A stretch of 64,000 nucleotides of DNA. Origin: DASYKS01 sp031404815. Lineage in GTDB: Bacteria; Acidobacteriota; Thermoanaerobaculia; Multivoradales; UBA5704. Below, piece after piece: positions 25,337-34,952 of this stretch. The DNA lies in assembly GCA_031404815.1 (NCBI GenBank), contig JANNIH010000076.1, forward strand, positions 24,167 through 88,166, written 5' to 3'. Positions within the stretch are counted from its first letter, which is position 1. Every line of letters starts with the position of its first letter. Below the pieces are notes generated by a model that worked only from the letters and a program-made list of their open reading frames with translations, was not told the DNA's origin and ran no database searches. The position numbers and the translations under genes were made by a program.

Positions 25337-27189
25337 AAACTCGGCTCCGAGTCCTGGCCGGTCTCGGGCTTCTCTGGGTGGCGGTGATCGCCGGACGGCT
25401 CTACTATCTTCAAGTCATCCGCCATCCCCACTACGCCGCGCGGGCCGGTAACCAACAGCAGCGCGTGGTCGAGCTGGACGCCCCGCGCGGGACGATCTAC
25501 GACGCCCGGGGGCGTGAGCTGGCGGTTTCGGTCGAGGTCGATTCGGTCTACGCCGTGCCGGCGGAGATCCGCGATCCGAAAGGGATGGCGCGCCGGCTCG
25601 CCAAGCTGGTCGATCGCGAACCGGCCAAGCTCGCCAAAATGCTTGCCGATCGTGGGCGCGATTTCGTCTGGATCCGGCGGAAGCTCGACCCGGATGCCGC
25701 CGGCCAGATCCGCGCCTTGAAGGTCGAGGGCCTTCATTTCGTCACCGAGAGCAAGCGCTACTACCCAATGCGCGAGCTGGCGTCCCAGGTGCTCGGGTTC
25801 GTCGGCACCGAGAGCCATGGCCTGGAGGGATTGGAGCAGCTGTACGACCGGACGGTGGCGGGCAAACCGGGGAGGAGGACCGTGCTTCGCGATGCGCGCA
25901 AGGGCACGGTCATGGATCCCGAGCTGTCGTTCACCGATCCGGAGCCGGGGCGGGATCTCCACCTGTCGCTCGATGCGACCATTCAGCACATCGTCGAGCG
26001 CGAGCTGGCGCAGGCGGTCGACTTGCGGGGTGCGCGCAAAGGGATGGCCGTGCTGGTCGATCCGCGGACCGGTGGCGTGCTCGCGCTCGCGAGCTACCCG
26101 AGCTTCGATCCGAATCGCTACGGCGAGTCGTCCAAAGACCTCTGGCGAAACCGGGCGGTCACCGATTTCTACGAGCCGGGTTCGACGTTCAAGATCGTTA
26201 CTGCCGCCGCCGCGCTCGAAAGCGGGCTGGTCCACGCGAGCGATACCTTCGATTGCGGCATGGGCGGGATCACTCTCGCCGGAATCCGCATTCGCGATCA
26301 CAAGCCGTTCGGCAATCTGACCTTTGAAGAGGCGATCGCGAAGTCGAGCAACGTGGGGATGATCAAGACCGCCCTACTGCTCGGCGACGAGCGGCTGTTC
26401 GATATGGCGAGAGCGCTCGGCTTTGGCGAAAAGAGCGGTATCGACCTGCCCGGCGAAGCGTCGGGAATCCTCCATCCGCTCTCGTCCTGGCGCCGCTTTC
26501 CGCTCAGCAAAGCGTACGTCTCGTTCGGCCAGGGGGTCTCGGTGACGCCGCTTCAGCTCGCGATCGCCGCGGCGACGATCGCCAACGGTGGCAACCGCCT
26601 CCGGCCGTATGTCGTGGCGGCGACCGGCAGCGCGGGCGAGATCGATGCCCGACGCCCGGCCCCGCAACCGGTCCTGCGCGCGATGTCGGCGGCGACCGCC
26701 GCGGAGCTGTCGCGCCTGCTCGAGCGTGTGGTCACCGACGGGACCGCCAAGTCGGCCGCGGTGGCCGGCTACAAGGTGGCCGGCAAGACCGGGACGGCGC
26801 AGATTCCGCTCCATGGCGGCTACGACCGCAACCGCTACGTGCCGAGCTTCGTCGGTTTCGCCCCAGGGGATCGGCCGCAGATCGTGGGGGTCGTCGCGAT
26901 CGACGCTCCGCAGGGCTTCGAATACCACGGCGGTCAGGTGGCGGCGCCGGTGTTCGGCGCGATCGCTCGCCAGGTTCTGCTCTATCTCGGTGTCCGACCG
27001 GAGCGCGAACGCCCCGAGTGGCCCGATGCGGCTCCGGCACCGCGGCTGCTGACGGCCGAGGTGCCGACCGACCTGCCGGTCCCGCCAAACGCCCCAGCCG
27101 CTCCAAGCGCCCCGATCGCGCCCGCCCTGCGACCGGCGATCAGCATTACGCCCGCCGCTGCGCAGGGTGCTCCCGAAGGCGTGCGATGA
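25333..27189 (+). CDS. ftsI: Septal peptidoglycan transpeptidase FtsI (PBP3, class B)
   Basis: A 618-residue class B penicillin-binding protein. One N-terminal transmembrane helix is followed by the dimerisation domain (APRGTIYDARGRELAVS) and the transpeptidase domain with EPGSTFK (active Ser284), SSN at 338-340 and KTGT at 485-488. There is no PASTA domain; a Pro/Ala-rich tail of about 70 residues ends the protein. It crosslinks septal peptidoglycan. I use GTG 25333, which overlaps the ftsL stop; the longer open frame upstream is a shadow of rsmH and ftsL. Confidence 0.95.
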   Translation: MKTRLRVLAGLGLLWVAVIAGRLYYLQVIRHPHYAARAGNQQQRVVELDAPRGTIYDARGRELAVSVEVDSVYAVPAEIRDPKGMARRLAKLVDREPAKLAKMLADRGRDFVWIRRKLDPDAAGQIRALKVEGLHFVTESKRYYPMRELASQVLGFVGTESHGLEGLEQLYDRTVAGKPGRRTVLRDARKGTVMDPELSFTDPEPGRDLHLSLDATIQHIVERELAQAVDLRGARKGMAVLVDPRTGGVLALASYPSFDPNRYGESSKDLWRNRAVTDFYEPGSTFKIVTAAAALESGLVHASDTFDCGMGGITLAGIRIRDHKPFGNLTFEEAIAKSSNVGMIKTALLLGDERLFDMARALGFGEKSGIDLPGEASGILHPLSSWRRFPLSKAYVSFGQGVSVTPLQLAIAAATIANGGNRLRPYVVAATGSAGEIDARRPAPQPVLRAMSAATAAELSRLLERVVTDGTAKSAAVAGYKVAGKTGTAQIPLHGGYDRNRYVPSFVGFAPGDRPQIVGVVAIDAPQGFEYHGGQVAAPVFGAIARQVLLYLGVRPERERPEWPDAAPAPRLLTAEVPTDLPVPPNAPAAPSAPIAPALRPAISITPAAAQGAPEGVR

Positions 27190-28697
27190 CCGCCCTGCCA
27201 ATCTCGGAGCTGATCGCCGACCTGGGTCTGGCGGATGGCGTTTCGCCCTCCGACGTCCAAGTCTCCGGCGTGACCCACGATTCGCGCGCGGTGATGCCGG
27301 GCGATCTCTTCGTCGCCTGGCCCGGCGGGCGATTCGACGGCCGGGCGTTCGTGCCCCAAGCGATGGCCCGCGGAGCGGTGGCGGTGCTCGCTCCGGGGGA
27401 TCGGCCGCTCGGTTTTCCCGAGGGGATGCCGTGGATCTCGGCGCCTGATCCGCGCGCGCTGCTCGGGCCTCTTTCCGCTCGGGTCTTCGCTCACCCGGAC
27501 CGCGAAATGATCCTCGCCGGGGTGACCGGCACCAACGGCAAATCGACCGTCGCAACACTTCTGGCCGCGATCTTCGAGCAGGCTGGGTTGCCGGCGGGCT
27601 TCATCGGCACGCTCGGCTATCGGCTGCGCGGCGAGAGCTTTCCCGGGGAACGGACGACGCCTGAGGCGAGCGATCTGTTTCGCACCCTGCGCTCGATGCG
27701 CGAGGCCGGTGCGGCGGCGGTCGCGATGGAGGTCTCCTCGCACGCGCTTGAGCAGGGCCGGGCCGACGGCGCGGCATTCGACCTCGCACTGTTCACCAAC
27801 CTGTCGCGCGATCATCTCGATCTGCACGGCGATATGGAGAGCTATTTCGGCGTCAAGCGGCGCCTGTTCGACCGCTTGAAGCCGGGCGGGCGGGCGGTCG
27901 TGAACCTCGATGATCCGTACGGCCAGAGGCTTGCGGCCGAGCTTCCCGAGGTGTGGACCTACAGCGTCCTCCATGCCGACGCGACCGTCTCGGTGCGCGC
28001 GGCGAAGCTCGATCGCCACGGTCTGGCCGCAACGATCGTCGTCTCGGGCGACGCGCGCGAAGAGTTCGAGATCGCCTCGCCGTTGCTCGGCCGGTTCAAC
28101 CTGTCGAACCTGGTCGCGGCGATCGCCGGTGCGCTGGCGCTTCGGTCGGTTGAGATTCCCCGCGCGGCGATCGTAGCCGCCGCCGCGGCGCAGCGGCCGA
28201 TCTCCGGTCGGATGGAGCCGATCGAATGCGGCCAGCCGTTCGCCGCGATCGTCGACTATGCGCATACCGATGCGGCGCTGGCGGCCGCGATCGGCGCGGT
28301 GCGCGAGATCGCGCCCGGACGGACGATCGTCGTCTTCGGCTGCGGCGGCGACCGCGATCCGGGCAAACGCCCGGTGATGGGGCGGGTGGCAGGCGAGCTC
28401 GCCGACCTCGCGATCGCGACCTCGGACAACCCGCGGAGCGAAGATCCGCATGCGATTTTGGCCGCCGTCGAGGAAGGGCTGCGCTCGACCGGGCGCAACA
28501 ACTATCTGCTGATCCCTGATCGCCGTGATGCCATTCGCACCGCGATCGCCGCGGCGGAGGAGGGCTCTGCCGTGCTGGTCGCGGGCAAAGGGCACGAGCG
28601 AGACCAGACGGTCGGCGATCGCCGGTTGCCGTTTTCCGATCACGAAGAGATCGAGCGTTCCTTAGAGGAGAGATTCGGTGTACGGCTCCGCGGCTGA
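27186..28697 (+). CDS. murE: UDP-MurNAc-tripeptide ligase MurE (probably meso-DAP adding)
   Basis: A 503-residue Mur ligase. The ATP-binding GTNGKST is at residues 115-121, the carbamylated lysine is probably Lys224 (YFGVKRRLF), and the specificity motif is DNPR at 414-417. DNPR marks enzymes that add meso-diaminopimelate; lysine-adding enzymes differ here. It would therefore make the DAP-type stem peptide. The ATG overlaps the ftsI stop by 4 bases, and the 3' end overlaps murF by 20 bases. Confidence 0.95.
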   Translation: MTALPISELIADLGLADGVSPSDVQVSGVTHDSRAVMPGDLFVAWPGGRFDGRAFVPQAMARGAVAVLAPGDRPLGFPEGMPWISAPDPRALLGPLSARVFAHPDREMILAGVTGTNGKSTVATLLAAIFEQAGLPAGFIGTLGYRLRGESFPGERTTPEASDLFRTLRSMREAGAAAVAMEVSSHALEQGRADGAAFDLALFTNLSRDHLDLHGDMESYFGVKRRLFDRLKPGGRAVVNLDDPYGQRLAAELPEVWTYSVLHADATVSVRAAKLDRHGLAATIVVSGDAREEFEIASPLLGRFNLSNLVAAIAGALALRSVEIPRAAIVAAAAAQRPISGRMEPIECGQPFAAIVDYAHTDAALAAAIGAVREIAPGRTIVVFGCGGDRDPGKRPVMGRVAGELADLAIATSDNPRSEDPHAILAAVEEGLRSTGRNNYLLIPDRRDAIRTAIAAAEEGSAVLVAGKGHERDQTVGDRRLPFSDHEEIERSLEERFGVRLRG

Positions 28698-30156
28698 GGC
28701 CTCGCTCGCGATGGCCGGCCGGATGGTCGCGGGAGACCCGGCGACTCGGTTTGGCGGCGCCGCGATCGACTCGCGCGCAATCCGCGGGGGAGAGCTGTTT
28801 TTCGCTTTCCGTGGCAACCGAGAGGACGGTCGCGCGTTCGTGGGCGACGCCCTCGCGCGCGGCGCCGCCGGGGCGGTGGTCGAACGAGGGCCGGATGAGC
28901 AGGAGCGCGCGATCCCGCCGGGCGCCCACGGTTTTTTGATCGAGGTGCCGAACACCGGCGACGCGTTGGTGGCACTCGCCCGTTCGTTTCGACTCCGTGC
29001 GCCGGAGCAGTTGGTTGGCATCACCGGCTCGGCTGGCAAAACGACGACCAAGGAGCTGCTCGCCGCGATGCTCGCGCGCCGTTTCCGGGTCGCGCGCACC
29101 GCGGGAAACTTCAACAACCGGATTGGCTTGCCGATCTCCCTGCTCAACGTCCCCGAAGACACCGAGTGGATGGTCGCCGAGATGGGCATGTCCTCGGCCG
29201 GCGAGCTGCGCGAGCTGTCGCAACTGGCGCGTCCGGACGTCGCGGTGTTCACGGTCGTTCGCCCGGTGCACCTCGAGTTCTTCGACTCCGTGCGCGCGAT
29301 CGCGGAAGCCAAGTCCGAGCTGCTTGCCGGGCTCGCGAGCGAAGGATCGATCGTCGCCAACGCGGACGATCCGGAAGTGGTGCGGATCGCGCGAAGGCAT
29401 CGGGACGAGCATGGGGGGCGCATCGTCTGGTACGGCCAGGGAGAGCCTGCGGCAGGGTTCGGACCCACCGATCGCCTCGATCTGCGGGCGGGTGAGGTCA
29501 CCGCGCTTCTGACCGGAGTCGGCAGTCGGTTCGTCCTAGAGGTCCATGGGCGACGGATCGAAATACGCCTTGCGCTCCACGGTGCCTACAACGTCGAGAA
29601 CTTCCTCGCCGCGGCGGCGGCCGCCTGGTCGATCGGCGTTCCGCTCGAAGAGATCGCCGAGGTTGCGGCCGAAATGCCCGGCGTTGCCGGCCGTGGCGAG
29701 GTCCATCGCTTGCACCTGACTGCGGGTGGAGTCGCGATGCTGGTCGACGATTCCTACAACGCGAACCCGGATGCGGTGAGCAAGGCGCTCGCCGGGGCCG
29801 CAGCTCTGCGGCCGGCCGGGCGTTCCACGGGTCGCCGGGTGGCGATCCTCGGCGACATGTTGGAACTCGGTCCCGAGGCGGCGGAGTTCCATCGCGCAGC
29901 AGGAGCGCGCGCGGCTGCCTTGGGTTTCTCTCCGGTCGTGGGGGTCGGCGACCTGGCGCGCCATCTCGTGGCCGGTGCGGCGGAAGGTGGCGCCGAAGCG
30001 ATCCATCAACCGGATGCGGCGACCGCGGCGGAGTGGGCGGCGGGGCACCTCTTGCCGGGAGATGTGGTGCTGGTCAAGGGTTCGCGCGGCATTCGGCTCG
30101 ACCGGGTGGTGGCACGGTTGCTCGGCGTCGCGGTGGGTGGAGAGGGAAGGGCCTGA
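28678..30156 (+). CDS. murF: UDP-MurNAc-tripeptide D-Ala-D-Ala ligase MurF
   Basis: A 492-residue Mur ligase beginning with GTG inside the end of murE. ATP-binding motif GITGSAGKTTTKELLAAML, then RTAGNFNNRIGLPISLLNV (typical of MurF), EMGMSSAGEL, and DSYNANPDAVSKAL in the C-terminal domain. It adds D-Ala-D-Ala to complete the UDP-MurNAc-pentapeptide. Its stop overlaps the mraY start by one base (TGATG). Confidence 0.95.
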   Translation: MYGSAAEASLAMAGRMVAGDPATRFGGAAIDSRAIRGGELFFAFRGNREDGRAFVGDALARGAAGAVVERGPDEQERAIPPGAHGFLIEVPNTGDALVALARSFRLRAPEQLVGITGSAGKTTTKELLAAMLARRFRVARTAGNFNNRIGLPISLLNVPEDTEWMVAEMGMSSAGELRELSQLARPDVAVFTVVRPVHLEFFDSVRAIAEAKSELLAGLASEGSIVANADDPEVVRIARRHRDEHGGRIVWYGQGEPAAGFGPTDRLDLRAGEVTALLTGVGSRFVLEVHGRRIEIRLALHGAYNVENFLAAAAAAWSIGVPLEEIAEVAAEMPGVAGRGEVHRLHLTAGGVAMLVDDSYNANPDAVSKALAGAAALRPAGRSTGRRVAILGDMLELGPEAAEFHRAAGARAAALGFSPVVGVGDLARHLVAGAAEGGAEAIHQPDAATAAEWAAGHLLPGDVVLVKGSRGIRLDRVVARLLGVAVGGEGRA

Positions 30157-31232
30157 TGCTCTACGAGCTGCTCTATCCGCTCCACGAGCGGTTCGCGATC
30201 TTCAATGTCTTCCGGTACATCACGTTCCGGGCGGCGGCGGCGATCGTCACGGCGCTTTTGCTGTCCTGGCTGCTCGGCCCCTGGTTCATCCGCACCCTGC
30301 GGCGTCTGTCGGTCGGCCAGAACATCCGCGAGCTCGGGCCGCAGGCGCACCAGGTCAAAGCGGGCACGCCGACCATGGGCGGACTGCTGATTCTGTTCGC
30401 GCTGATCGTCCCGACTCTGCTCTGGGGCAACCTGCGCAACATGTACCTCTGGCTCGCGATGGGGGTAACCGTCGCTTTCGGTGCGATCGGCTTCGTCGAC
30501 GACTATCTGAAGGTGAGGAAGCGGCGCAATCTCGGCCTCACCGCGCGCGCCAAGTTTCTTCTTCAGACCGTCGCGGCGCTCGCGCTCGGCTTGGTCCTAT
30601 GGGCACTGCCGGAGTTCGATTCGACCTTGGCACTCCCGTTCTTCAAGCGCCTGGTCCTGCCGCTCGGGCTCGCCTACATCCCGTTCGTGGTTCTGGTTCT
30701 GGTCGGCGCCTCGAACGCGGTCAACCTGACCGATGGTTTAGATGGCCTCGCGATCGGCGCCACCACGGTCGCCGCCGGAACCTACGCCGTGTTCACCTAC
30801 GTCGGTGGCAACCGGGTGATTGCCAACTACCTACAGATCTCCTACGTGCCAGGGGTCGGTGAAGTGGCGGTGTTCTGTTCCGCCCTGGTCGGCGCCGGAC
30901 TCGGGTTCCTCTGGTTCAACTCTCACCCGGCCGAAGTCTTCATGGGGGATGTCGGCTCGCTCTCGCTCGGCGCTGCGATCGGAAGCGTCGCCGTGCTCGC
31001 CAAGCAAGAGATCCTGCTCGTGGTGGTCGGCGGCGTTTTCGTGATCGAAGCGCTGTCGGTGATCATCCAGGTGGCCTCGTTCAAGCTGCGCGGAAAAAGA
31101 GTGTTTCGCATGGCGCCCCTCCACCACCACTTCGAGCTGTCGGGTTGGGCCGAGCCGAAGGTGATCGTGAGGTTTTGGATCCTCTCGATCCTGTTCGCCC
31201 TCCTCTCTCTCTCGACGCTGAAACTGCGATGA
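30156..31232 (+). CDS. mraY: Phospho-N-acetylmuramoyl-pentapeptide transferase MraY
   Basis: A 358-residue polytopic enzyme, about ten transmembrane helices. It makes lipid I from UDP-MurNAc-pentapeptide and undecaprenyl phosphate at the cytoplasmic face. Signature segments are KAGTPTMGGLLIL, IGFVDDYLKVRKRRNLGL, NAVNLTDGLDGLAIG, VFMGDVGSLSLG and the MAPLHHHFEL loop. The ATG at 30156 matches the family N-terminus and is coupled to murF. Confidence 0.96.
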   Translation: MLYELLYPLHERFAIFNVFRYITFRAAAAIVTALLLSWLLGPWFIRTLRRLSVGQNIRELGPQAHQVKAGTPTMGGLLILFALIVPTLLWGNLRNMYLWLAMGVTVAFGAIGFVDDYLKVRKRRNLGLTARAKFLLQTVAALALGLVLWALPEFDSTLALPFFKRLVLPLGLAYIPFVVLVLVGASNAVNLTDGLDGLAIGATTVAAGTYAVFTYVGGNRVIANYLQISYVPGVGEVAVFCSALVGAGLGFLWFNSHPAEVFMGDVGSLSLGAAIGSVAVLAKQEILLVVVGGVFVIEALSVIIQVASFKLRGKRVFRMAPLHHHFELSGWAEPKVIVRFWILSILFALLSLSTLKLR

Positions 31233-32728
31233 ACGCGCCCGGCATGGAAACGATCCTCGGATCGACGCCTACCCCTTGGGGCACCGGCCGCTTCGCGCGG
31301 GTCCTGATCTATGGGCTCAAACTCTCAGGGCTCGCGGCCGCGCGCTACCTGCGCGCGCAGGGTGTCGCCGTGGTCGGCGTCGATCGCAAGCGCGCCGAAG
31401 AGCTAGACCTCGGTGCGTTGGCCGACGATCCCGGCGTCCTGTTGCACTTGGGTGTCGAGCCGACCGATTTTTCGACCCTCCCTTCGGATCTCGACGCGGT
31501 CGTCGTCTCGCCCGGCGTGCCGATGAATCAGCCGCTGCTCGTTGCGGCGCGGGCGCTCGGCCTGCCGGTGCTCGCCGAGGTCGAACTGGCGTTTCCTGCG
31601 CTCGAAGCGGAAGGCGCGAGCCTTGCAGCGATCACCGGCAGCAACGGCAAGAGCACGGTCACCGAGATGCTCGGGGCGATCCTCCGCGCCGCGGGGCGCC
31701 GGGTCGAGGTCTGCGGCAACATCGGCACGCCGATCTGCGATCGGATCGGTGCGGGAACCGGGGATCACCCACCCCCGGGCCGAGCCTTCGTGGTCGAGTT
31801 GTCGAGCTTCCAGATCGAAGGGGTCGATCGCTTTCGACCGGACGCCGCCGCGTTGCTCAACATCTCGGAAGATCACCTCGATCGCTACCCGAGCCTGAAG
31901 GCCTACGCCGATGCGAAAAAGGCGCTGTTCAAGCGTATGCGGCCGGAGGGGATCGCGGTGTTGAACGCCGACGACCCACTGACACTCTCGGTCGCGACCG
32001 CGGCGCGTCGCCGCTTGTTCTCACGCTTGAGCCCGGTGGCCGACGGCTGCCACCTCAAGGACGGTTGGGTGATCGAGGTCGAGCCGGATGGCTCGGAGAC
32101 GGGTCGGCGAACGCCCCTGTTCGCCGCTGCCGACCTGCCGCTCGCGGGGGTGCAAAACGTTGAGAACGCGATGGCCGCCGCCCTGCTTGGCCGCGCGCTC
32201 GGCGCCGGTGCCGCGGCGATTCGCGCGGCGTTGCTCTCCTTCCGCGGCCTCCCGCACCGGTTGGAGCGGATCGCCGAGCATGCGGGCGTCACCTGGTACG
32301 ACGACTCGAAGGGGACCAACCCGGCGGCGACGATCAAGTCGATCGAAGGGTTCGCCGATGGCATCGTCCACCTGATCCTCGGCGGCCGGAACAAGGGCGC
32401 CGACTTGAGCCTGCTCGCACCTTGGGTACGGGCCAAGGCGAGACGGGTCTATCTGATCGGTGAGGCGGCCGACGACTTCGCCCGTGTGCTGGCTGGAACC
32501 GCGCCGCTGGAGAAGCCGGGGACGCTTGAGTGCGCCGTCGAAGCCGCGAGCCGACACGCACAGCCCGGTGAGGTCGTGGTGCTCTCACCGGCCTGTGCGA
32601 GCTTCGATCAGTTCCGCAGCTTCGTGCACCGGGGTCAGGTCTTTCAAGAGCTGGTGCGCGCCCTGGTTGCCACCAGGGCCGTCGAGCCCGGCGCCGTCGA
32701 GGCGTCCACCCTCAAGGGAGCGGTCTGA
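31229..32728 (+). CDS. murD: UDP-MurNAc-L-alanine:D-glutamate ligase MurD
   Basis: A 499-residue Mur ligase. A Rossmann-like N-terminus (VLIYGLKLSGLAAARYL) is followed by AITGSNGKSTVTEML (ATP binding), VCGNIGTPICDRI, ELSSFQIEGV and YDDSKGTNPAATIKSI in the C-terminal domain. It adds D-Glu to UDP-MurNAc-L-Ala in the cytoplasm. I use ATG 31229, overlapping the mraY stop by 4 bases; a 20-residue extension precedes the family N-terminus. Confidence 0.95.
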   Translation: MNAPGMETILGSTPTPWGTGRFARVLIYGLKLSGLAAARYLRAQGVAVVGVDRKRAEELDLGALADDPGVLLHLGVEPTDFSTLPSDLDAVVVSPGVPMNQPLLVAARALGLPVLAEVELAFPALEAEGASLAAITGSNGKSTVTEMLGAILRAAGRRVEVCGNIGTPICDRIGAGTGDHPPPGRAFVVELSSFQIEGVDRFRPDAAALLNISEDHLDRYPSLKAYADAKKALFKRMRPEGIAVLNADDPLTLSVATAARRRLFSRLSPVADGCHLKDGWVIEVEPDGSETGRRTPLFAAADLPLAGVQNVENAMAAALLGRALGAGAAAIRAALLSFRGLPHRLERIAEHAGVTWYDDSKGTNPAATIKSIEGFADGIVHLILGGRNKGADLSLLAPWVRAKARRVYLIGEAADDFARVLAGTAPLEKPGTLECAVEAASRHAQPGEVVVLSPACASFDQFRSFVHRGQVFQELVRALVATRAVEPGAVEASTLKGAV

Positions 32729-33813
32729 TGGCGAAGAAACTCGCCTTCGACAAGCTGCTTTTCGTGGCGGTCGCCCTGCTGGCGGGCTTCGGCCTGGTCA
32801 TGGTCTATTCGGCAAGCGCTGCGCTTGCGCGCGACCGCAGCGCGGGGTTCAATCCGTTCCTGCTCAAGCAGTCGATCGCGGGGCTGATCGGCCTGGCCGC
32901 GATGGCCGTCGTCATGCACATCGACTATCGCGTGCTCCGCCGGGTCGAAGTGGTCTACGGACTGCTCGCGAGCATCACCCTGCTGCTCGTCGCCGTCCTG
33001 TTCTCCGGTCATCTGAACGGCACGCAGCGCTGGTTCTTTCTCGGCTCGATCTCGATCCAGCCGTCGGAGCTCGCGAAGCTCGCGTTGATCCCTTTTGTGG
33101 CGTATCAGATCTCGCGGAAGTTGGACCGGGTCAATCAGCTCGACCTCCTGCTGCCAATCGTGCTCGGTTGCGGCTTGGTCTGTGGATTGATCCTAATCCA
33201 ACCCGACTTCGGCACCGCCGTCCTGCTCGGCTCCACGGTCTTCCTTCTGCTCTTCCTCGCCGGACTTTCGTGGCGTTTCGTGGTCGCCGGCTTCGCGGTC
33301 GCGGTGCCGCTGCTCTACGCCTTGGTGATCGCGGTGCCCTATCGGCGCGAGCGTTTCTTCGCTTTCCTCGACCCCGAGCGCGATCCACTGGGCTCCGGCT
33401 TCCAGGCGCTCCAGTCGCTGATCGCGATCGGTTCGGGCGGCGCGTTTGGGCTCGGCGCGGGGCAGAGCCTGCAGAAGCTCTGGTTCTTGCCCCATCCGGA
33501 GTCGGACTTCGTCTATGCGATCGTCTGCGAAGAGCTGGGAATTTTCGGCGCCCTGGTCGTGGTCGGTCTGTTCGGTGTGGTCGCTTGGCGTGGCTACCTC
33601 GCGGGCGCCAAGGCGCCGGACAATTTCGGCCGCTATCTGGCGTGGGGGTTCACCATCATCCTGGTACTCCAGGCGCTGCTCAACATCAGCGTCGCGCTCG
33701 CGCTCCTGCCGACCAAGGGTATACCGCTCCCGTTCATCTCGTACGGCGGCTCGTCGCTGGTGGTCACGATGACCGCCTGTGGCGTGCTCCTCAACCTGTC
33801 CCAACACGGATGA
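32728..33813 (+). CDS. ftsW: Septal peptidoglycan polymerase FtsW (SEDS family)
   Basis: A 361-residue SEDS protein with about ten transmembrane helices. Recognisable segments are FGLVMVYSASA at the start, HLNGTQRWFFLG and SIQPSELAKLALIPF, GFQALQSLIAIGSGG, and LPLPFISYGG-type GIPLPFISYGGSSLV near the C-terminus. It polymerises lipid II at the septum together with FtsI. Its place between murD and murG favours FtsW over RodA. It overlaps murD by 1 base and murG by 4. Confidence 0.94.
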   Translation: MAKKLAFDKLLFVAVALLAGFGLVMVYSASAALARDRSAGFNPFLLKQSIAGLIGLAAMAVVMHIDYRVLRRVEVVYGLLASITLLLVAVLFSGHLNGTQRWFFLGSISIQPSELAKLALIPFVAYQISRKLDRVNQLDLLLPIVLGCGLVCGLILIQPDFGTAVLLGSTVFLLLFLAGLSWRFVVAGFAVAVPLLYALVIAVPYRRERFFAFLDPERDPLGSGFQALQSLIAIGSGGAFGLGAGQSLQKLWFLPHPESDFVYAIVCEELGIFGALVVVGLFGVVAWRGYLAGAKAPDNFGRYLAWGFTIILVLQALLNISVALALLPTKGIPLPFISYGGSSLVVTMTACGVLLNLSQHG

Positions 33814-34952
33814 ACGCCAACACGGAATCTACGGCGCCGCGCCGACGCCACGCCCTGCTCGCCGGTGGCGGCACGGGCGGGCATGTATTCCCGGCGATCG
33901 CGGTCGGCCGGGAACTCATCGCGCGCGGCTGGACGATCAGCTACGCCGGCTCTGCCGCGGGGCTCGAAGCGCGCCTCGTGCCGCAAGAGGGGTGGCCGTT
34001 CTACCCCCTGCCGGCTCGGCCGTTCCTCGGGCGGGGATTCTCCGCCAAGCTCGGCGCGCTCGCCACGTTGATCCGTAGCAGCGTCGCCGCGCGCGGCCTG
34101 GTCCGGCGGCTCGATGTCGACGCCGTGCTCGGTACCGGTGGCTATGCTTCGGCGCCCGCGGTGATCGGCTCCCGGCTGGCCGGTCGGCCGATCCTGCTGC
34201 TCGAACTCAACGCCCGCGCCGGTGTCGCCAACCGCATGCTCTCGCGCTGCGCCACCCGTGCGGCGGTCGCGTTCGAAGAGACTCGGCCCGACCTCGCCTG
34301 CCCTTCGACGGTGACCGGCGTGCCGGTGCGCGCGGCGTTCTTTTCCGGCTCGGCGGAGCTGCCGGGCGGCCCGCCGCGGCTGCTCGTGCTCGGCGGCAGC
34401 CAGGGCGCGCGGCAGATCAATCGTGCGCTGCCCGAAGCGGCGCGCCGGCTGCTGGCCGAGATTCCGGACCTCGTGATCCGTCACCAGGCCGGCGGAAAGA
34501 ACGTCGAGGAGACGTTGGCGGCCTACCGCTCGACGGGATTGGCCGAGTCGGTGCTCGCCGCCCGGATCGAGGTGGTTCCGTTCGTCGAGGACGTCGCCGC
34601 GGCCCTCGCTCAATCGCATCTGATCGTCTCTCGCGCCGGAGCGGTGACGGTCGCCGAAATCTGCGCCGCAGGACGTCCGGCGCTGTTCTTGCCGCTCACC
34701 ATTGCCAAGGGGCACCAGATCGAAAACGCCCGCCTGCTCGAACGGGCGGGAGCTGCAGAGGTATTGGTCGAAGGGGGCGCGCCGATCGCGGATCGTCTGG
34801 CCGCGATGCTGATCGATCTGTTGGCGGATCGCGCCGGGCTCGCGCGCCGCGCCGCGGTGGCGCGCGCGCTCGCCAAGCCAGGTGCCGTGGCCGCGATCGC
34901 CGACGAGCTGGAAGCGGTGGCGCGGGTCGCCCGGCCGGGAGGGGCGCGATGA
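33810..34952 (+). CDS. murG: Lipid II synthase MurG (N-acetylglucosaminyltransferase)
   Basis: A 380-residue GT28 enzyme that transfers GlcNAc from UDP-GlcNAc to lipid I on the cytoplasmic face of the membrane. Motifs include LLAGGGTGGHVFPAIAVG, LGTGGYASAPAVI, LVLGGSQGARQINRALP, and VSRAGAVTVAEICAAGRPAL followed by the substrate loop with KGHQIENARLL. I use ATG 33810, overlapping ftsW; the longer open frame upstream is a shadow. Confidence 0.95.
   Translation: MNANTESTAPRRRHALLAGGGTGGHVFPAIAVGRELIARGWTISYAGSAAGLEARLVPQEGWPFYPLPARPFLGRGFSAKLGALATLIRSSVAARGLVRRLDVDAVLGTGGYASAPAVIGSRLAGRPILLLELNARAGVANRMLSRCATRAAVAFEETRPDLACPSTVTGVPVRAAFFSGSAELPGGPPRLLVLGGSQGARQINRALPEAARRLLAEIPDLVIRHQAGGKNVEETLAAYRSTGLAESVLAARIEVVPFVEDVAAALAQSHLIVSRAGAVTVAEICAAGRPALFLPLTIAKGHQIENARLLERAGAAEVLVEGGAPIADRLAAMLIDLLADRAGLARRAAVARALAKPGAVAAIADELEAVARVARPGGAR

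Noticed and set aside
27186..28697. Lysine-adding MurE
   Set aside because: The specificity motif is DNPR, as in meso-diaminopimelate enzymes.
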